Assembly: GCA_001580565.1 (NCBI GenBank)
Contig: LRBF01000213.1
Location: 1-64,000 of the forward strand
Length of the DNA stretch: 64,000 nucleotides
Source of the DNA: Caballeronia megalochromosomata
Lineage (GTDB): Bacteria > Pseudomonadota > Gammaproteobacteria > Burkholderiales > Burkholderiaceae
Reading direction: 5' to 3'
A program made the position numbers and the translations under genes. How positions within the stretch are numbered: the first letter of the stretch is position 1; every line of letters starts with the position of its first letter. This document shows, piece by piece, positions 54,949-63,940 of the stretch. The notes under the pieces are model-generated. The model saw only the letters and a program-made list of their open reading frames with translations, had not been told where the DNA came from and did no database searches.

Positions 54949-55377
54949 TTAAATCGGTAGATCGCTACCGTCGGCGGGCGGCGCGTGACGGCGAATGTGT
55001 GCTATCGCCGTCAAGAGATCCTTTTCGAGAAAAGTAGCAAGTGCGTCGGCATCTTGATCCCATATTTCTTTGGGCCTGTCGATAGTATGCATACGACCAC
55101 CATCCATCCAAAAATTGGGATTATTGCAGGATCGGTCGATGTCAACGCCCAAACACCAGTTTGCGGCCCCAGAAACGTTGTTCCGTTTCATCGCTTCTTC
55201 TTCGACCTTTTTCCATATTGCATTCGCCCGCTTATACCAATCAATACTTTTACCGAATTTTTCTGCGTTGTACCGCTCAAGAAACTTGATTCTGGTGTAG
55301 TGAAACACCAAGAGATCTAACTGAGCCCTACCCACTGCTTTTTTTGCGGCGGTACTCTTGAACCCAAACAGACCCAT
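54949..55377 (-). CDS. Hypothetical protein, paralogue 2 of a tandem pair
   Basis: A 142-residue soluble protein starting MGLFGFKSTAAKKAVGRAQL. The Met at 55377 is preferred because an AGGAG site lies about 9 bases upstream; a Met at 55398 overlaps that site. It shares long blocks with 54347-54844 (see that entry). The Trp, Tyr and conserved Asp/Cys residues (VDIDRSCNNPNFW) may form a common fold. The two genes lie about 105 bases apart on the same strand and probably came from one duplication. Confidence 0.65.
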   Translation of the reverse strand: MGLFGFKSTAAKKAVGRAQLDLLVFHYTRIKFLERYNAEKFGKSIDWYKRANAIWKKVEEEAMKRNNVSGAANWCLGVDIDRSCNNPNFWMDGGRMHTIDRPKEIWDQDADALATFLEKDLLTAIAHIRRHAPPADGSDLPI

Positions 55378-56047
55378 TTTTACTTTCTCTCCTTCCATGC
55401 AGCGCGACGGGTGAGCTGATTCGGCATCCCCGTAGCAGGACGATCGCCAGTTCAGCGCCGCTCAGAACTTTCAAATTGACAAATCAACTATACAGAACGA
55501 TGAAAGCAATTTGTATGCGTCAAGGCGTCGCGAATGCTGGTTTAATTCACGCCGTCCAGACGGTCGGCCAACTATGTCGAGTAGGGTGAGGCGCTTCCGA
55601 AAAGGCTGACCATGCGCCCCGCATTCTTGGGGCGATACAGCGGGGCTGTTGTACTCCCTGAAGCAGCGATTGATGTCCCGACAACCTGAGCGGCCGATGT
55701 GGGTCGCGTTCAGACGTCGACGTATCCCTATAAGCGTTCGAACGTTCGAGCAATGAATGCCCGGACCCGGCCACGAATGGTCAGTCGCTCAGCTCGTCGA
55801 TCTGACCTTGAGAGGACAGCTACGGCCAAAGATCGGCCGTTCAACTCGAGACGTGCGCTGAACCAAAGCTTGGACTCAACTTCATGCCGCCGCCGAGCGT
55901 AATCAGGTACGCTTGCAGCGCACGCCGAGCGTCGCACAGTCAGATCTGGAACGGCGGGACCACGTCTTGTGGCAACCGACGTTCGACTCCGCATCAACGT
56001 TAGCAAACTCTACCATCTAAAGCTTTGCATTCGGATAGGAGATGGAG
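55378..56047. other. Gap with repeat copy B
   Basis: About 670 bases without a supported gene, containing the second copy of the 74-bp repeat at 55701-55773 and decayed Burkholderia-like text. Confidence 0.45.
55701..55773. repeat. Dispersed 74-bp repeat, copy B
   Basis: GGGTCGCGTTCAGACGTCGAC at the left, central GCGTTCGAACGTTCGAGC, right end CCCGGACCCGGCCA. Very close to copy A at 50569, with one base fewer. Confidence 0.75.
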
Positions 56048-56860
56048 ATGGAGAAATTAAACCCTAACAGTGATAAGCGTTACCATTCCCAGACAGGGTT
56101 TGCCGAAACAGATGAGAATAAGCGGATGCTCTTCAGGGACGCGCAGCCGTCTGTTTTCCCCGAATGGTTCGGAACACTAGTCGTCACGTTCATAGCTGCG
56201 GCGGTAGTAGCGGGCGATTATTTCATGGGGGTAGCCTATTACAACGCCTACCTCGATCACTTCAAGGTTGATAAACTTGCATTCGCAGTTGATCGGGAAG
56301 AATACTTGGTTTACGGCTTCGAAGCCTTGAGAGCCAGTTTGTCCAGTCTTCCGGACGTACTGTTTAGACATTGGCGTGAGTTCGCCAGTGCTACTGCCGG
56401 AATAATTCTGCTTTCATTGTCGGCTGTTATGGCACGCAGACTATTCTCCTTAGGTGAGCAGTATCGGGTAAGGGTTCAGCGAAGAGGAGGAAAACTAAGC
56501 GGACGACAAGAATGGGGCCTTGCCATCATAAGCAACATCGTTCTTATCCTCGCGCTGGCGACGGCCGCCGCTGGAATACAATTCACTGCGCTCGGCTTAT
56601 ATTTGCCGAGTAAAATTGGCGAGGACGCGGGGGGCGTCGACGCGGCAATGTTGGAGTTGGACATCCAGGCTGGCTGTAACGATGAATATTCTGGAACATG
56701 TTATTCGCTGCGGAAAGACGAGAAGGAAATAATTCGGGGATTTAAGATTGCCGAGTCAAAGGAGCGTATAGCTCTGTTTTATAATGGCGTCACGTACGAC
56801 TATTCATTAAAAGATCGGGACTTAGCGACCATTCCAATCAATGGTCCTGGGAAACATTGA
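56048..56860 (+). CDS. Membrane protein with three predicted spans, unknown
   Basis: A 270-residue protein. The start is the second Met (56048), 6 bases after an AGGAG; the first Met at 56042 touches that site. Spans are predicted near TLVVTFIAAAVVAGDYFMGV, ATAGIILLSLSAVMA and LAIISNIVLILALATAAAGI. Between spans 2 and 3 is a basic loop (RVRVQRRGGKLSGRQE) that should be cytosolic. The C-terminal 80 residues contain CNDEYSGTCYSLRKDE, a possible disulfide pair, and may be outside. No family is recognised. Confidence 0.65.
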   Translation: MEKLNPNSDKRYHSQTGFAETDENKRMLFRDAQPSVFPEWFGTLVVTFIAAAVVAGDYFMGVAYYNAYLDHFKVDKLAFAVDREEYLVYGFEALRASLSSLPDVLFRHWREFASATAGIILLSLSAVMARRLFSLGEQYRVRVQRRGGKLSGRQEWGLAIISNIVLILALATAAAGIQFTALGLYLPSKIGEDAGGVDAAMLELDIQAGCNDEYSGTCYSLRKDEKEIIRGFKIAESKERIALFYNGVTYDYSLKDRDLATIPINGPGKH

Positions 56861-57462
56861 CATCCTGAACTGCATTCGCACGGCTTGGCATTCAGTCAAT
56901 GTAAGCTTGACGGCGAGCTGAGCTAGGTTACGGTTGAAACTGATGCAATCGTTGCCAGCACCAGAGACTGTGAACGGCTGATTGAGTCCTCGAAGCGGCC
57001 GCGCTGTGCCCGAACATCGAAGGGCGGTTGTGGGTCGCGCTCCGACGTTCGGCCGGCCCCGAGCGGCGTTCGAACGTTCGAGCAGTCAATACCCTGACCC
57101 GGCCATGAAGAGTCGTTCGTTGGTGTCGCAGACCCGACATTCAGGTGTCAGCTTGGTTCAGTTTACGGCCGTTCGTAGCTCGACGACGCAAGTCGCATTG
57201 GCACCAGATGCCATCGTTCGTCATCGGCCCACCGGGTGGGATGGCCGTTCAACTGTGACGCAACGCCCAGCCTCGACAGAGATTAAAAAGCCGACGGAAG
57301 TACCCCTCGGCTAAAAGCCCCATGAAGAGACCCTGAGGGACCTATTACTCTTGGCCCTGAGAAAACTGGCGGACAGTGCTTCATCGAGGACCGCCAAGCG
57401 TGCTGCCGTGGTCATGTACGCCCACGAGCGATGCATCCCAAACGACGCCGCAACATAATTTG
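56861..57462. other. Gap with repeat copy C
   Basis: No gene is supported. It holds copy C of the 74-bp repeat and, after it, text (GTGTCGCAGACCCGACATTCAG) that belongs to a wider Burkholderia intergenic repeat class as I recall it. Confidence 0.45.
57032..57105. repeat. Dispersed 74-bp repeat, copy C
   Basis: GGGTCGCGCTCCGACGTTCGG at the left, central GCGTTCGAACGTTCGAGC, right end CCCTGACCCGGCCA. It is the most diverged of the three copies. Confidence 0.7.
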
Positions 57463-57888
57463 ATGCTCGCCTTACCGGCCATGGTGATTGAAACGCTACG
57501 CGAACAACTGCAGCGCATCGATGCGCTCGCACATGAGATCCACGCTACTGAACATCGTCTCGATGCATGGTGGCGTAAAGACGAAGCGGCTAAACGCCTT
57601 ACGGCCATTCCCGGCGTGGGCTGGCTAACCGCCATCGCAGCCATTGGCGACGCAAGGACATTTCGCTCGGGCTGCTAGTTTGCCGCGTTCCTTGGCCTCG
57701 TGCCACGACAGAGCGGCACCGGTGGCCGCGTCAAGCTGCTAGGTATCAGCAAGCGAGGCGACGTGTACTTGCGCACCTTGCTGATTCACGGTGCACGGCA
57801 TCGCCTAAGTGACAGAAGAGGCTGCGAGGCAGACGTGTTACGAGAGCAGTCCCGGTTTACCCTAAAGAGGGGTCTTGCAGTAAATTAA
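57463..57888 (+). pseudogene. IS110/IS116/IS902 family transposase remnant
   Basis: Only the C-terminal half remains: EQLQRIDALAHEIHATEHRL, then IPGVGWLTAIAAIGDARTFR, an in-frame TAG stop at 57676-57678, and then FAAFLGLVPRQSGTGGRVKL and LGISKRGDVYLRTLLIHGAR, the transposase_20-type region of IS110 enzymes. The N-terminal catalytic half is missing, and reading changes after HRLSDRRG. It sits at the right side of the island and may mark an old boundary. Confidence 0.85.
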
Positions 57889-57892
57889 AATA

Positions 57893-57921
57893 TTGACATG
57901 AGATTAACGACTGACTACCTT
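57893..57921 (+). promoter_or_regulatory. Promoter upstream of amino-acid transport operon
   Basis: A perfect -35 box TTGACA at 57893-57898, then 17 bases, then TACCTT at 57916-57921 as a -10 box (three matches of six). It lies about 50 bases before the binding-protein ATG. Confidence 0.55.
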
Positions 57922-57971
57922 TGGGTCATGTCGCGGATGAGCCGCGCTGTAACTGCAAGAGAGTGAAGACC

Positions 57972-58769
57972 ATGTCCCTGAGTCTGTTTCGACGTTTCCG
58001 GGCGATGCTCGGATGTGGATTGGCCGTTGCAGCAATGATTGCTTCGTCGCCGGCCGTTTGTGCTAGCGATACGCTACGCGTAGCCACCGAAGGCACCTAT
58101 CCGCCGTGGAGCTTCAAGGATTCCAGCGGCAAATTGCAGGGGTTCGACGTCGACATCGCCAATGCCCTTTGTGTGCAGTTGAAGATGAAGTGCGAAATCA
58201 CTGCGCAGGCATGGGACGGCATCATTCCCGGCCTTCAGGCTAATCGATATGACGCGATTGTCGCGTCGATGTCGACGACGCCCGCGCGCCGCAAGCAGGT
58301 GCTGTTCACCAACAAGTACAAAGAAACGACTTCAAGCTTCATCGTTGCAAAGGATAGTGGCATCACCGACGTCACCCCGGCGGGATTGAAGGGAAAGCGT
58401 ATTGGCGTTCAGCGTGGCTCCTCGCAGCACCAGTGGCTTACCGGTAACGGTTACGACAAGACGGCAACTCTCGTTCTCTACGATGACACGCGACAGCCGG
58501 AACTCGACCTAGTCGCCGGTCGCACCGACGCAGTTATCGGGAACAAGGCAACGTTTTACGCTGACTTCTTCAAGCGTCCGGAATCGAAAGACTTCACTTT
58601 CGTCGGGCCCGAGTTCAAGGGCGGCGTTCTGGGCGATGGAAATGCGATTGCAGTTCGCCTCGATGACACCGACCTCTGCAACCGAATCAACGCCGCGCTC
58701 GATGCGATTATCAAGAACGGCACGTACGACCAGATTCGCAAGAAGTACTTCCCTTTCCCGTTGATGTAA
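57972..58769 (+). CDS. Periplasmic amino-acid binding protein (ArgT/HisJ/OccT-like)
   Basis: A 265-residue protein with a Sec signal peptide (hydrophobic run MLGCGLAVAAMIASSPAVCA, cut near ASD). The mature part is the SBP type 3 fold: TLRVATEGTYPPWSFKDSSG, GFDVDIANALC, WDGIIPGLQANRYDAIVASM and RKKYFPFPL at the end. These patterns fit binding of lysine, arginine, ornithine, histidine or an opine. It is the first gene of a six-gene operon; the ligand is not fixed by sequence. Start ATG 57972 is chosen by family; frames further upstream lack a site. Confidence 0.88.
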   Translation: MSLSLFRRFRAMLGCGLAVAAMIASSPAVCASDTLRVATEGTYPPWSFKDSSGKLQGFDVDIANALCVQLKMKCEITAQAWDGIIPGLQANRYDAIVASMSTTPARRKQVLFTNKYKETTSSFIVAKDSGITDVTPAGLKGKRIGVQRGSSQHQWLTGNGYDKTATLVLYDDTRQPELDLVAGRTDAVIGNKATFYADFFKRPESKDFTFVGPEFKGGVLGDGNAIAVRLDDTDLCNRINAALDAIIKNGTYDQIRKKYFPFPLM

Positions 58770-58781
58770 TAGGGTGCCAGC

Positions 58782-59459
58782 ATGTCTAGTTTCACTCTGA
58801 ATGGATATGGCGGCCTGATTTTATTGGGAGCTACCACCACGCTGCTGGTGGCCTTAGCTGCCACGGCGATTGGCTCAGTCATTGGCGTGCTCATGGCGGC
58901 CGCAAAATTGTCTCCGTCGAGGGTACTTCGTCATGTGGCAAGTGCATACACGACGACGATTCGAGGTGTGCCGGATCTGCTGGTGATTTTTATGGTGTAT
59001 TACGGCGGCAGCTCGACCCTTTCGCACCTGTTCGAGCACTCCATCGAAATCAATGCATTTACTGCGGGCGCGGTATCGCTCGGACTCGTGTTCGGTGCCT
59101 ACGCCACTGAGATTTTCCGAGGTGCGATTCTCGAGGTGCCTCGAGGGCAAAGCGAAGCTGCTGCGGCGCTTGGCTTGCCAGGCCATCGCGTTTTCATTGA
59201 CGTAGTTGCCCCGCAAGCTTGGAGATTGGCGATTCCAGCCTTCGGCAATCAACTGACCGTGCTTCTTAAGGAAACTGCGCTTGTGTCACTCGTCGGGCTC
59301 GAGGACCTCATGAGACGCGTCGGCTTTGCAGTCGAAGGCACCAATCGCCCCTTTTTCTTCTATCTCGTGGCGGGCGCCTTGTACTTTGTGCTCAGTTACT
59401 TCATGACCAATGCTTTTAGCATGGCTCGGCGGAAGACTACTACTACCTTGGCAAGGTGA
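58782..59459 (+). CDS. Amino-acid ABC transporter permease (HisQ/OccQ-like)
   Basis: A 225-residue inner-membrane protein with about five spans. The EAA-type loop near residue 125 (EVPRGQSEAAAALGLPGHRV) contacts the ATPase, and RGVPDLLVIFMVYYGG is the family signature of polar amino-acid permeases. It lies 12 bases after the binding-protein gene and 3 bases before the second permease gene. Confidence 0.9.
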   Translation: MSSFTLNGYGGLILLGATTTLLVALAATAIGSVIGVLMAAAKLSPSRVLRHVASAYTTTIRGVPDLLVIFMVYYGGSSTLSHLFEHSIEINAFTAGAVSLGLVFGAYATEIFRGAILEVPRGQSEAAAALGLPGHRVFIDVVAPQAWRLAIPAFGNQLTVLLKETALVSLVGLEDLMRRVGFAVEGTNRPFFFYLVAGALYFVLSYFMTNAFSMARRKTTTTLAR

Positions 59460-59462
59460 GAC

Positions 59463-60230
59463 ATGTTCGACTTTTCATTACTCATTTCGAGTCTCCCCCA
59501 ACTGCTTGCGGCTCTACCGGTCACCCTTGAACTGTTTGCGGCCATCGTGGTTACGGGCATCCTAATCGGAGTTCCGCTTTCGCTGATTGGCCTGAGCGAA
59601 TCGAAGATCCTCAGCGGCTTCGTGAAGTTTTACATCGGTGCATTTCGTGGAACGCCGGCGCTCGTGCAACTGTTTTTCCTTTACTACGGTTTTGGGCAGT
59701 TCTCGTTCATTCGCCACTCCATGCTCTGGCCGATACTGCGTGACCCGTTCACTTGCGCTGTCATCGCGTTGGGTATGAACTCCGGCGCGTACACGGCGAG
59801 AATTTTGATGGGAGCTTTGAGCGCCGTGCCCAAAGGCATTGTAGAGGCGGCGCAAGCGCTTGGCCTCAGCCGCGCCTCAATCCTGAAAGGCATCAAGGCA
59901 CCTATCGCGGTACGTATCGCGCTACCCGCTTATGCCAACGAAACCATCTTGAATCTCAAGGCGACCTCTCTCGCGTCTACGGTCACAATCATGGAGTTGA
60001 CCGGGACCTCGAAGTTGCTTGTGAGCGAGACCTATGCGCCGTACGAGATTTTCGTTGCCGCTGGACTTATATATCTCGCGATGACGTTTATCCTCGCGCA
60101 GGTGTTCAAGTATATCGAGCTGTTCGTCGGCCGAAAGACCGGAAAGTCGGTTGTCATTCCGAAGCCCAAGAACAGTACAACAGCAATTAAATCGGCGAGC
60201 GGCGGCGACACGCAGACCGCTGCGCATTAA
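59463..60230 (+). CDS. Amino-acid ABC transporter permease (HisM/OccM-like)
   Basis: A 255-residue membrane protein paired with the preceding permease. Signature FRGTPALVQLFFLYYGFGQF and the EAA loop AVPKGIVEAAQALGLSRASI are clear. The C-terminus carries a basic, low-complexity tail (GRKTGKSVVIPKPKNS). Together the two permeases form the channel for the substrate delivered by the binding protein. Confidence 0.9.
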   Translation: MFDFSLLISSLPQLLAALPVTLELFAAIVVTGILIGVPLSLIGLSESKILSGFVKFYIGAFRGTPALVQLFFLYYGFGQFSFIRHSMLWPILRDPFTCAVIALGMNSGAYTARILMGALSAVPKGIVEAAQALGLSRASILKGIKAPIAVRIALPAYANETILNLKATSLASTVTIMELTGTSKLLVSETYAPYEIFVAAGLIYLAMTFILAQVFKYIELFVGRKTGKSVVIPKPKNSTTAIKSASGGDTQTAAH

Positions 60231-60265
60231 GCGCAATCAGCGAACCGCAACTGGAGAATTTGAAA

Positions 60266-60868
60266 GTGCTTCGTTTTATGACCCTTGGTCCCAGTGGCAG
60301 CAACCACGAGTTTGTTGCCACCCGATATTTGAAGTTTCACGGGCTGGAAGGTGTGGCCTCGCTCGAATTGATTTTGGACTTCGATGCTGCAGCTCGCGCT
60401 GTCATCCAGGGTGATGCTGACTACCTTCTTCAGGTCGCAGTCCATCCAGATACGACAGATATTGTGGCCAGGTACCGGAAACAACTATTCGTGGTCGACG
60501 CGTTCGTGTCCGGTAGCAAGGACATGGCAGTGGTCACGCGCGTGGACGTTGCGCAGCCTAAGTCTCTAGCTCTGCAACCGGCGACAAGCGCGTACGTAGA
60601 CACGAGTGGGCTGGAGTTGATACCCGAAACGTCGACCTCGTCGGTTGCCGAAGGGCTTCTCGCTGGAAAGTACGAGAGCGGTCTTACCTATTCCTCACTT
60701 GCGCTGGACAACCCGACCCGCTTCCGCCTGGATGAAGTTATTGGAACAGTTGATGACCCTTGGATAATCTATGGTCGTGAGCGACTTTCCGAAGGCAACA
60801 TCGTTACATGGACGGATAGTCCCGTTGGTCGAGCGTATCAACGCGAAATAAGCCGGGATACCCACTGA
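60266..60868 (+). CDS. Prephenate dehydratase-like (PBP-fold) protein within the ABC operon
   Basis: About 200 residues. The start FMTLGPSGSNHEFVATRYL resembles the GPxGT/S..E/H start of prephenate dehydratases and of BacA-type decarboxylases, and the remainder fits one lobe of a periplasmic-binding fold. There is no ACT domain and no signal peptide. GTG 60266 is chosen because GGAG lies 9 bases upstream; TTG 60260 is too close to it and ATG 60278 too far. Placement between permease and ATPase genes suggests the enzyme or binding protein acts on the imported compound, but its substrate is unknown. Confidence 0.65.
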   Translation: MLRFMTLGPSGSNHEFVATRYLKFHGLEGVASLELILDFDAAARAVIQGDADYLLQVAVHPDTTDIVARYRKQLFVVDAFVSGSKDMAVVTRVDVAQPKSLALQPATSAYVDTSGLELIPETSTSSVAEGLLAGKYESGLTYSSLALDNPTRFRLDEVIGTVDDPWIIYGRERLSEGNIVTWTDSPVGRAYQREISRDTH

Positions 60869-60893
60869 GTAGCAGAGAATTCAAGGAATGGTC

Positions 60894-61649
60894 ATGGCTT
60901 CCGATATTGACACGAACTACGTGATTACCATCAAGGACCTTCGCAAGAGCTTTGGTGACGTCAACGTCTTAAAGTCCATCTCGCTCAACGTGCGCAAGGG
61001 CGAAAAGATAGTCCTCTGTGGTCCTTCTGGGTCCGGCAAATCAACGCTGATTCGTTGCGTAAACAGGTTGGAAAGGCACGATGCGGGCGACATAATTGTG
61101 GACGGCATCAGGCTTACCGACGATACCCGAAACGTGCGCTCGGTACGCGCCGACGTTGGAATGGTATTTCAACATTTCAACCTCTTTCCCCACATGTCCG
61201 TGCTAGAGAACTGCGCTTTGGCGCCGATTCGAGTGCGGGGCATGAGCCGTAAAGAAGCGGAAGCAAAGGCCGTGGAAATGCTTGAGCGCGTCCGGGTCTC
61301 TGCTCATGCCTCCAAATATCCTTCGCAACTGTCCGGTGGGCAGCAGCAGCGTGTGGCGATTGCACGAGCACTATGCATGTCTCCGACAATCATGTTGCTG
61401 GATGAGCCCACCTCAGCATTGGACCCTGAAATGGTCCGCGAGGTGCTGGACACTTTGACGCTCCTGGCCGATGACGGGATGACGATGCTTTGTGTCACGC
61501 ACGAAATGGGTTTCGCGAAGGCCGTCGCTGATCGAGTCCTCTTTCTCGACCAAGGTGAAATCATCGAGGACACCCGGCCCACCGAATTCTTCGAAGCACC
61601 CAAGACGGAGCGCGCGAAGCGCTTCCTGAGTCAGATGATTCACCATTGA
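60894..61649 (+). CDS. Amino-acid ABC transporter ATP-binding protein (HisP/OccP-like)
   Basis: A 251-residue ABC ATPase. Walker A is GPSGSGKST, the signature is LSGGQQQRVAIARAL, Walker B is MLLDEPTSALD and the H-loop is VTHEMGFA. It powers the transporter made by the two permeases. ATG 60894 is chosen because AAGGA is 6 bases upstream; the ATG at 60888 abuts that site. Confidence 0.93.
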   Translation: MASDIDTNYVITIKDLRKSFGDVNVLKSISLNVRKGEKIVLCGPSGSGKSTLIRCVNRLERHDAGDIIVDGIRLTDDTRNVRSVRADVGMVFQHFNLFPHMSVLENCALAPIRVRGMSRKEAEAKAVEMLERVRVSAHASKYPSQLSGGQQQRVAIARALCMSPTIMLLDEPTSALDPEMVREVLDTLTLLADDGMTMLCVTHEMGFAKAVADRVLFLDQGEIIEDTRPTEFFEAPKTERAKRFLSQMIHH

Positions 61650-61719
61650 CGTGTGTTGAGACGGGCGCTTGATACCCGTCTCAACACCGTTAAGCGTCTT
61701 AAGAGATTGGAGAGGCGTC

Positions 61720-62940
61720 TTGCAGCCAGCAGTCAGCCGCAGCGATTTTGGCGCGACCATCGCGCCGACCTACTCGCCCGCAAACCTTATTCCCCACAGA
61801 GCCCAAGGTTCGTATGTATGGGACACGGAGGGCCAGCGGTACGTCGACCTCGCAGGAGGCGTTGCTGTCACAGGTCTGGGGCACGGGCATCCGGAGCTTG
61901 TCGAGGCTCTTCGTGCGCAGGGTGATTCGGTCTGGCACGTCGGAAACGTGTTCACGAACGAGCCGGTGTTAAGGCTCGCGCGTGCGCTCACAGAGTCCAC
62001 GTTTGCGGAAAAGGTTTTCTTCGGTAACTCGGGAGCCGAGGCCAACGAAGCGGCGTTGAAGCTAGCCCGGAAAGTCTCCTTCGACCATGGGCTCGCGGCC
62101 AAGGGCAAAACCGAAATCGTCGCGTTTGAAGAGTCGTTTCACGGACGAACGCTCTTTACTGTAAGCGTTGGCGGCCAAGCCAAATACAGTAAGCCGTTTG
62201 CGCCGCTGCCGTCCGACATCCGACACCTACCGTTTAACGACGTGAACGCAGCGCTTGCCGGCATAACCGAAAGAACATGCGCGGTCATCGTTGAGCTCGT
62301 TCAAGGCGAGAGCGGAGTACGGCCCGCCATGCCCGAATTCGTCAACACACTTCGTGCGCGGTGTAACGAGGTCGACGCTCTGCTCATATTTGATGAGGTT
62401 CAAACCGGCATCGGAAGGACGGGACGTCTGTTCGCCTACATGGGCTATGAAGTCACTCCTGACATTCTCACGACGGCCAAAGCATTGGGGAACGGTTTTC
62501 CTATCGGAGCAATGCTGACAACGCAGAGGCTCGCCGAGCACTTTACCGCCGGCTCTCACGGAAGCACGTTTGGCGGAAATCCGCTGGCTGCCGCCGTTGC
62601 GGCGAAGGTCGTGGAGATTGTTCGACGGCCGGAGACCTTGGGGGGCGTTGAAGAACGCCACGAGTTTTGCATGGAACGACTGCGGGAAATCAATGCCAGG
62701 ACGTCGGTGTTCTCAGAAATTCGAGGACGTGGACTTCTCATTGGAGCGGAGCTGAATGAGCGTTTCAGAGGACAGTCGGCAGGGCTCGTCGAGAAAGCCA
62801 ACGAGGCGGGGGTCTTCACCTTGATGGCGGGGCCCGATGTGCTGCGTTTGGCTCCATCTCTGGTTATCCCGCTCGATGTGCTTGCGGAGGGTTTAGGCGC
62901 GCTCGAGCAAGCTGTGAACAATTTTGTATCGAGGCAGTGA
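61720..62940 (+). CDS. Class III aminotransferase (ArgD/AstC-like)
   Basis: A 406-residue PLP enzyme. It has the N-terminal VWDTEGQRYVDLAGGVAVTG, GNSGAEANEAALKLAR, the PLP Asp in IFDEVQTGIGRTG, and the Schiff-base Lys in TTAKALGNGFPIGA. This fits N-acetylornithine or N-succinylornithine aminotransferase, which moves the delta-amino group of ornithine derivatives. Other arg or ast genes are not in view, so biosynthesis versus arginine catabolism is open; operon position favours catabolism of the imported compound. TTG 61720 is the likely start, after GGAGAGG; an earlier TTG at 61669 is less likely. Confidence 0.85.
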   Translation: MQPAVSRSDFGATIAPTYSPANLIPHRAQGSYVWDTEGQRYVDLAGGVAVTGLGHGHPELVEALRAQGDSVWHVGNVFTNEPVLRLARALTESTFAEKVFFGNSGAEANEAALKLARKVSFDHGLAAKGKTEIVAFEESFHGRTLFTVSVGGQAKYSKPFAPLPSDIRHLPFNDVNAALAGITERTCAVIVELVQGESGVRPAMPEFVNTLRARCNEVDALLIFDEVQTGIGRTGRLFAYMGYEVTPDILTTAKALGNGFPIGAMLTTQRLAEHFTAGSHGSTFGGNPLAAAVAAKVVEIVRRPETLGGVEERHEFCMERLREINARTSVFSEIRGRGLLIGAELNERFRGQSAGLVEKANEAGVFTLMAGPDVLRLAPSLVIPLDVLAEGLGALEQAVNNFVSRQ

Positions 62941-63193
62941 TTGAACCAACGAACTGAATTTTCCGGCACGGTCCGGATGCATCACGGTAGCGCGTGCATC
63001 CTATTTGAATGTGGCTGAACTGTTTGGACTTGAGACGTTTGAGGTCAAGGTTGCCAGACGTGAAACAGGCAGCTCTTTGACGAAGGCGACTGCTGTCCAC
63101 CACGGTCCTGCCACCGGCACGCACAAGGTATCGTGGAGACGCACAGAGCAGCCGCCGGAGAAGTTGGTCTAGGGAACGTTTGACCTTCGTGGC
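62941..63193. other. Short gap between operon and regulator gene
   Basis: 250 bases with no gene and no clear hairpin terminator. The two flanking genes converge here. Confidence 0.4.
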
Positions 63194-63844
63194 CTAGCTG
63201 TACTCGCGAATGTTGAAGAAGACAGAAAGGAAGCGAACCGGTAGGGTGTCAATCTCTTCAGGACCGTGGGCTGCGTTTGGGTCGAATAGGAGGCTGTCCC
63301 CTGGTTTTACAGCATAGAGGCGGTTCGCGTAACGAAACTTCATTTGCCCCTCAAGGACGTGGACAAACTGAAGTCCCGTTGTTTGGTGAGTTGACCAGGG
63401 TTGGGAATTCTTATCGAGCGTAACGATGTACGGTTCAACCGACAGATTTCCCGACAGAACATGGCCTATCAACGTGTAGACGTGCCCGAACGAAGACCCT
63501 TCGCGGTCCACGGTCACTCCGCTGCCAGCAGGCACGAACGAGCAATCGTGACGTTCGCTCTGGTCGACAAAGAAGCGAGATATCGGTTTGCCGAGTGCGT
63601 TAGCGATGCGAGTAAGCGTCTCAATCGAGGGGGTCGCCGTTCCTTTTTCGATTCGAGAGAGCATCGAATGAGAGATTCCAGCCATCTTGGCCAGCGCTCC
63701 GGAAGCGATTCCAGCTGATGTGCGAAAAGCATGGATCTGTGCTGAAAGCGCCCTCGACACTTTCTCCACGTTCGGGTCGCGCGAACGTTCTGCTTGCACG
63801 CTGGGGATGTCCTCTTCCGGAATGTTTGCTTGCGAACGTGGCAT
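63194..63844 (-). CDS. XRE family regulator with C-terminal cupin domain
   Basis: A 216-residue regulator. An N-terminal helix-turn-helix (residues 30-85: IASGALAKMAGISHSMLSRI, GTATPSIETLTRIANALG) binds DNA, and a C-terminal cupin (residues 130-210: FVHVLEGQMKFRYANRLYAV, PGDSLLFDPNAAHGPEE) probably senses a small molecule. This class often controls amino-acid and polyamine uptake or catabolism, so the neighbouring ABC/aminotransferase operon is a plausible target. The promoter lies between it and the edge gene at 63941. Confidence 0.9.
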   Translation of the reverse strand: MPRSQANIPEEDIPSVQAERSRDPNVEKVSRALSAQIHAFRTSAGIASGALAKMAGISHSMLSRIEKGTATPSIETLTRIANALGKPISRFFVDQSERHDCSFVPAGSGVTVDREGSSFGHVYTLIGHVLSGNLSVEPYIVTLDKNSQPWSTHQTTGLQFVHVLEGQMKFRYANRLYAVKPGDSLLFDPNAAHGPEEIDTLPVRFLSVFFNIREYS

Positions 63845-63940
63845 GAGTTTTCAACCGATAGTAGGCGGACTGCTGCCCGGTTCACCATTATATGAGGCGT
63901 TACTGACACGTCGAGGCCTTTCACAATAGGAGGCAGAAAA

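Noticed and set aside
23418..57900. Integrase-type genomic island with duplicated tRNA 3' end
   Set aside because: No tyrosine recombinase gene and no second copy of the tRNA end (CACCCGGCCCACCA) was found.
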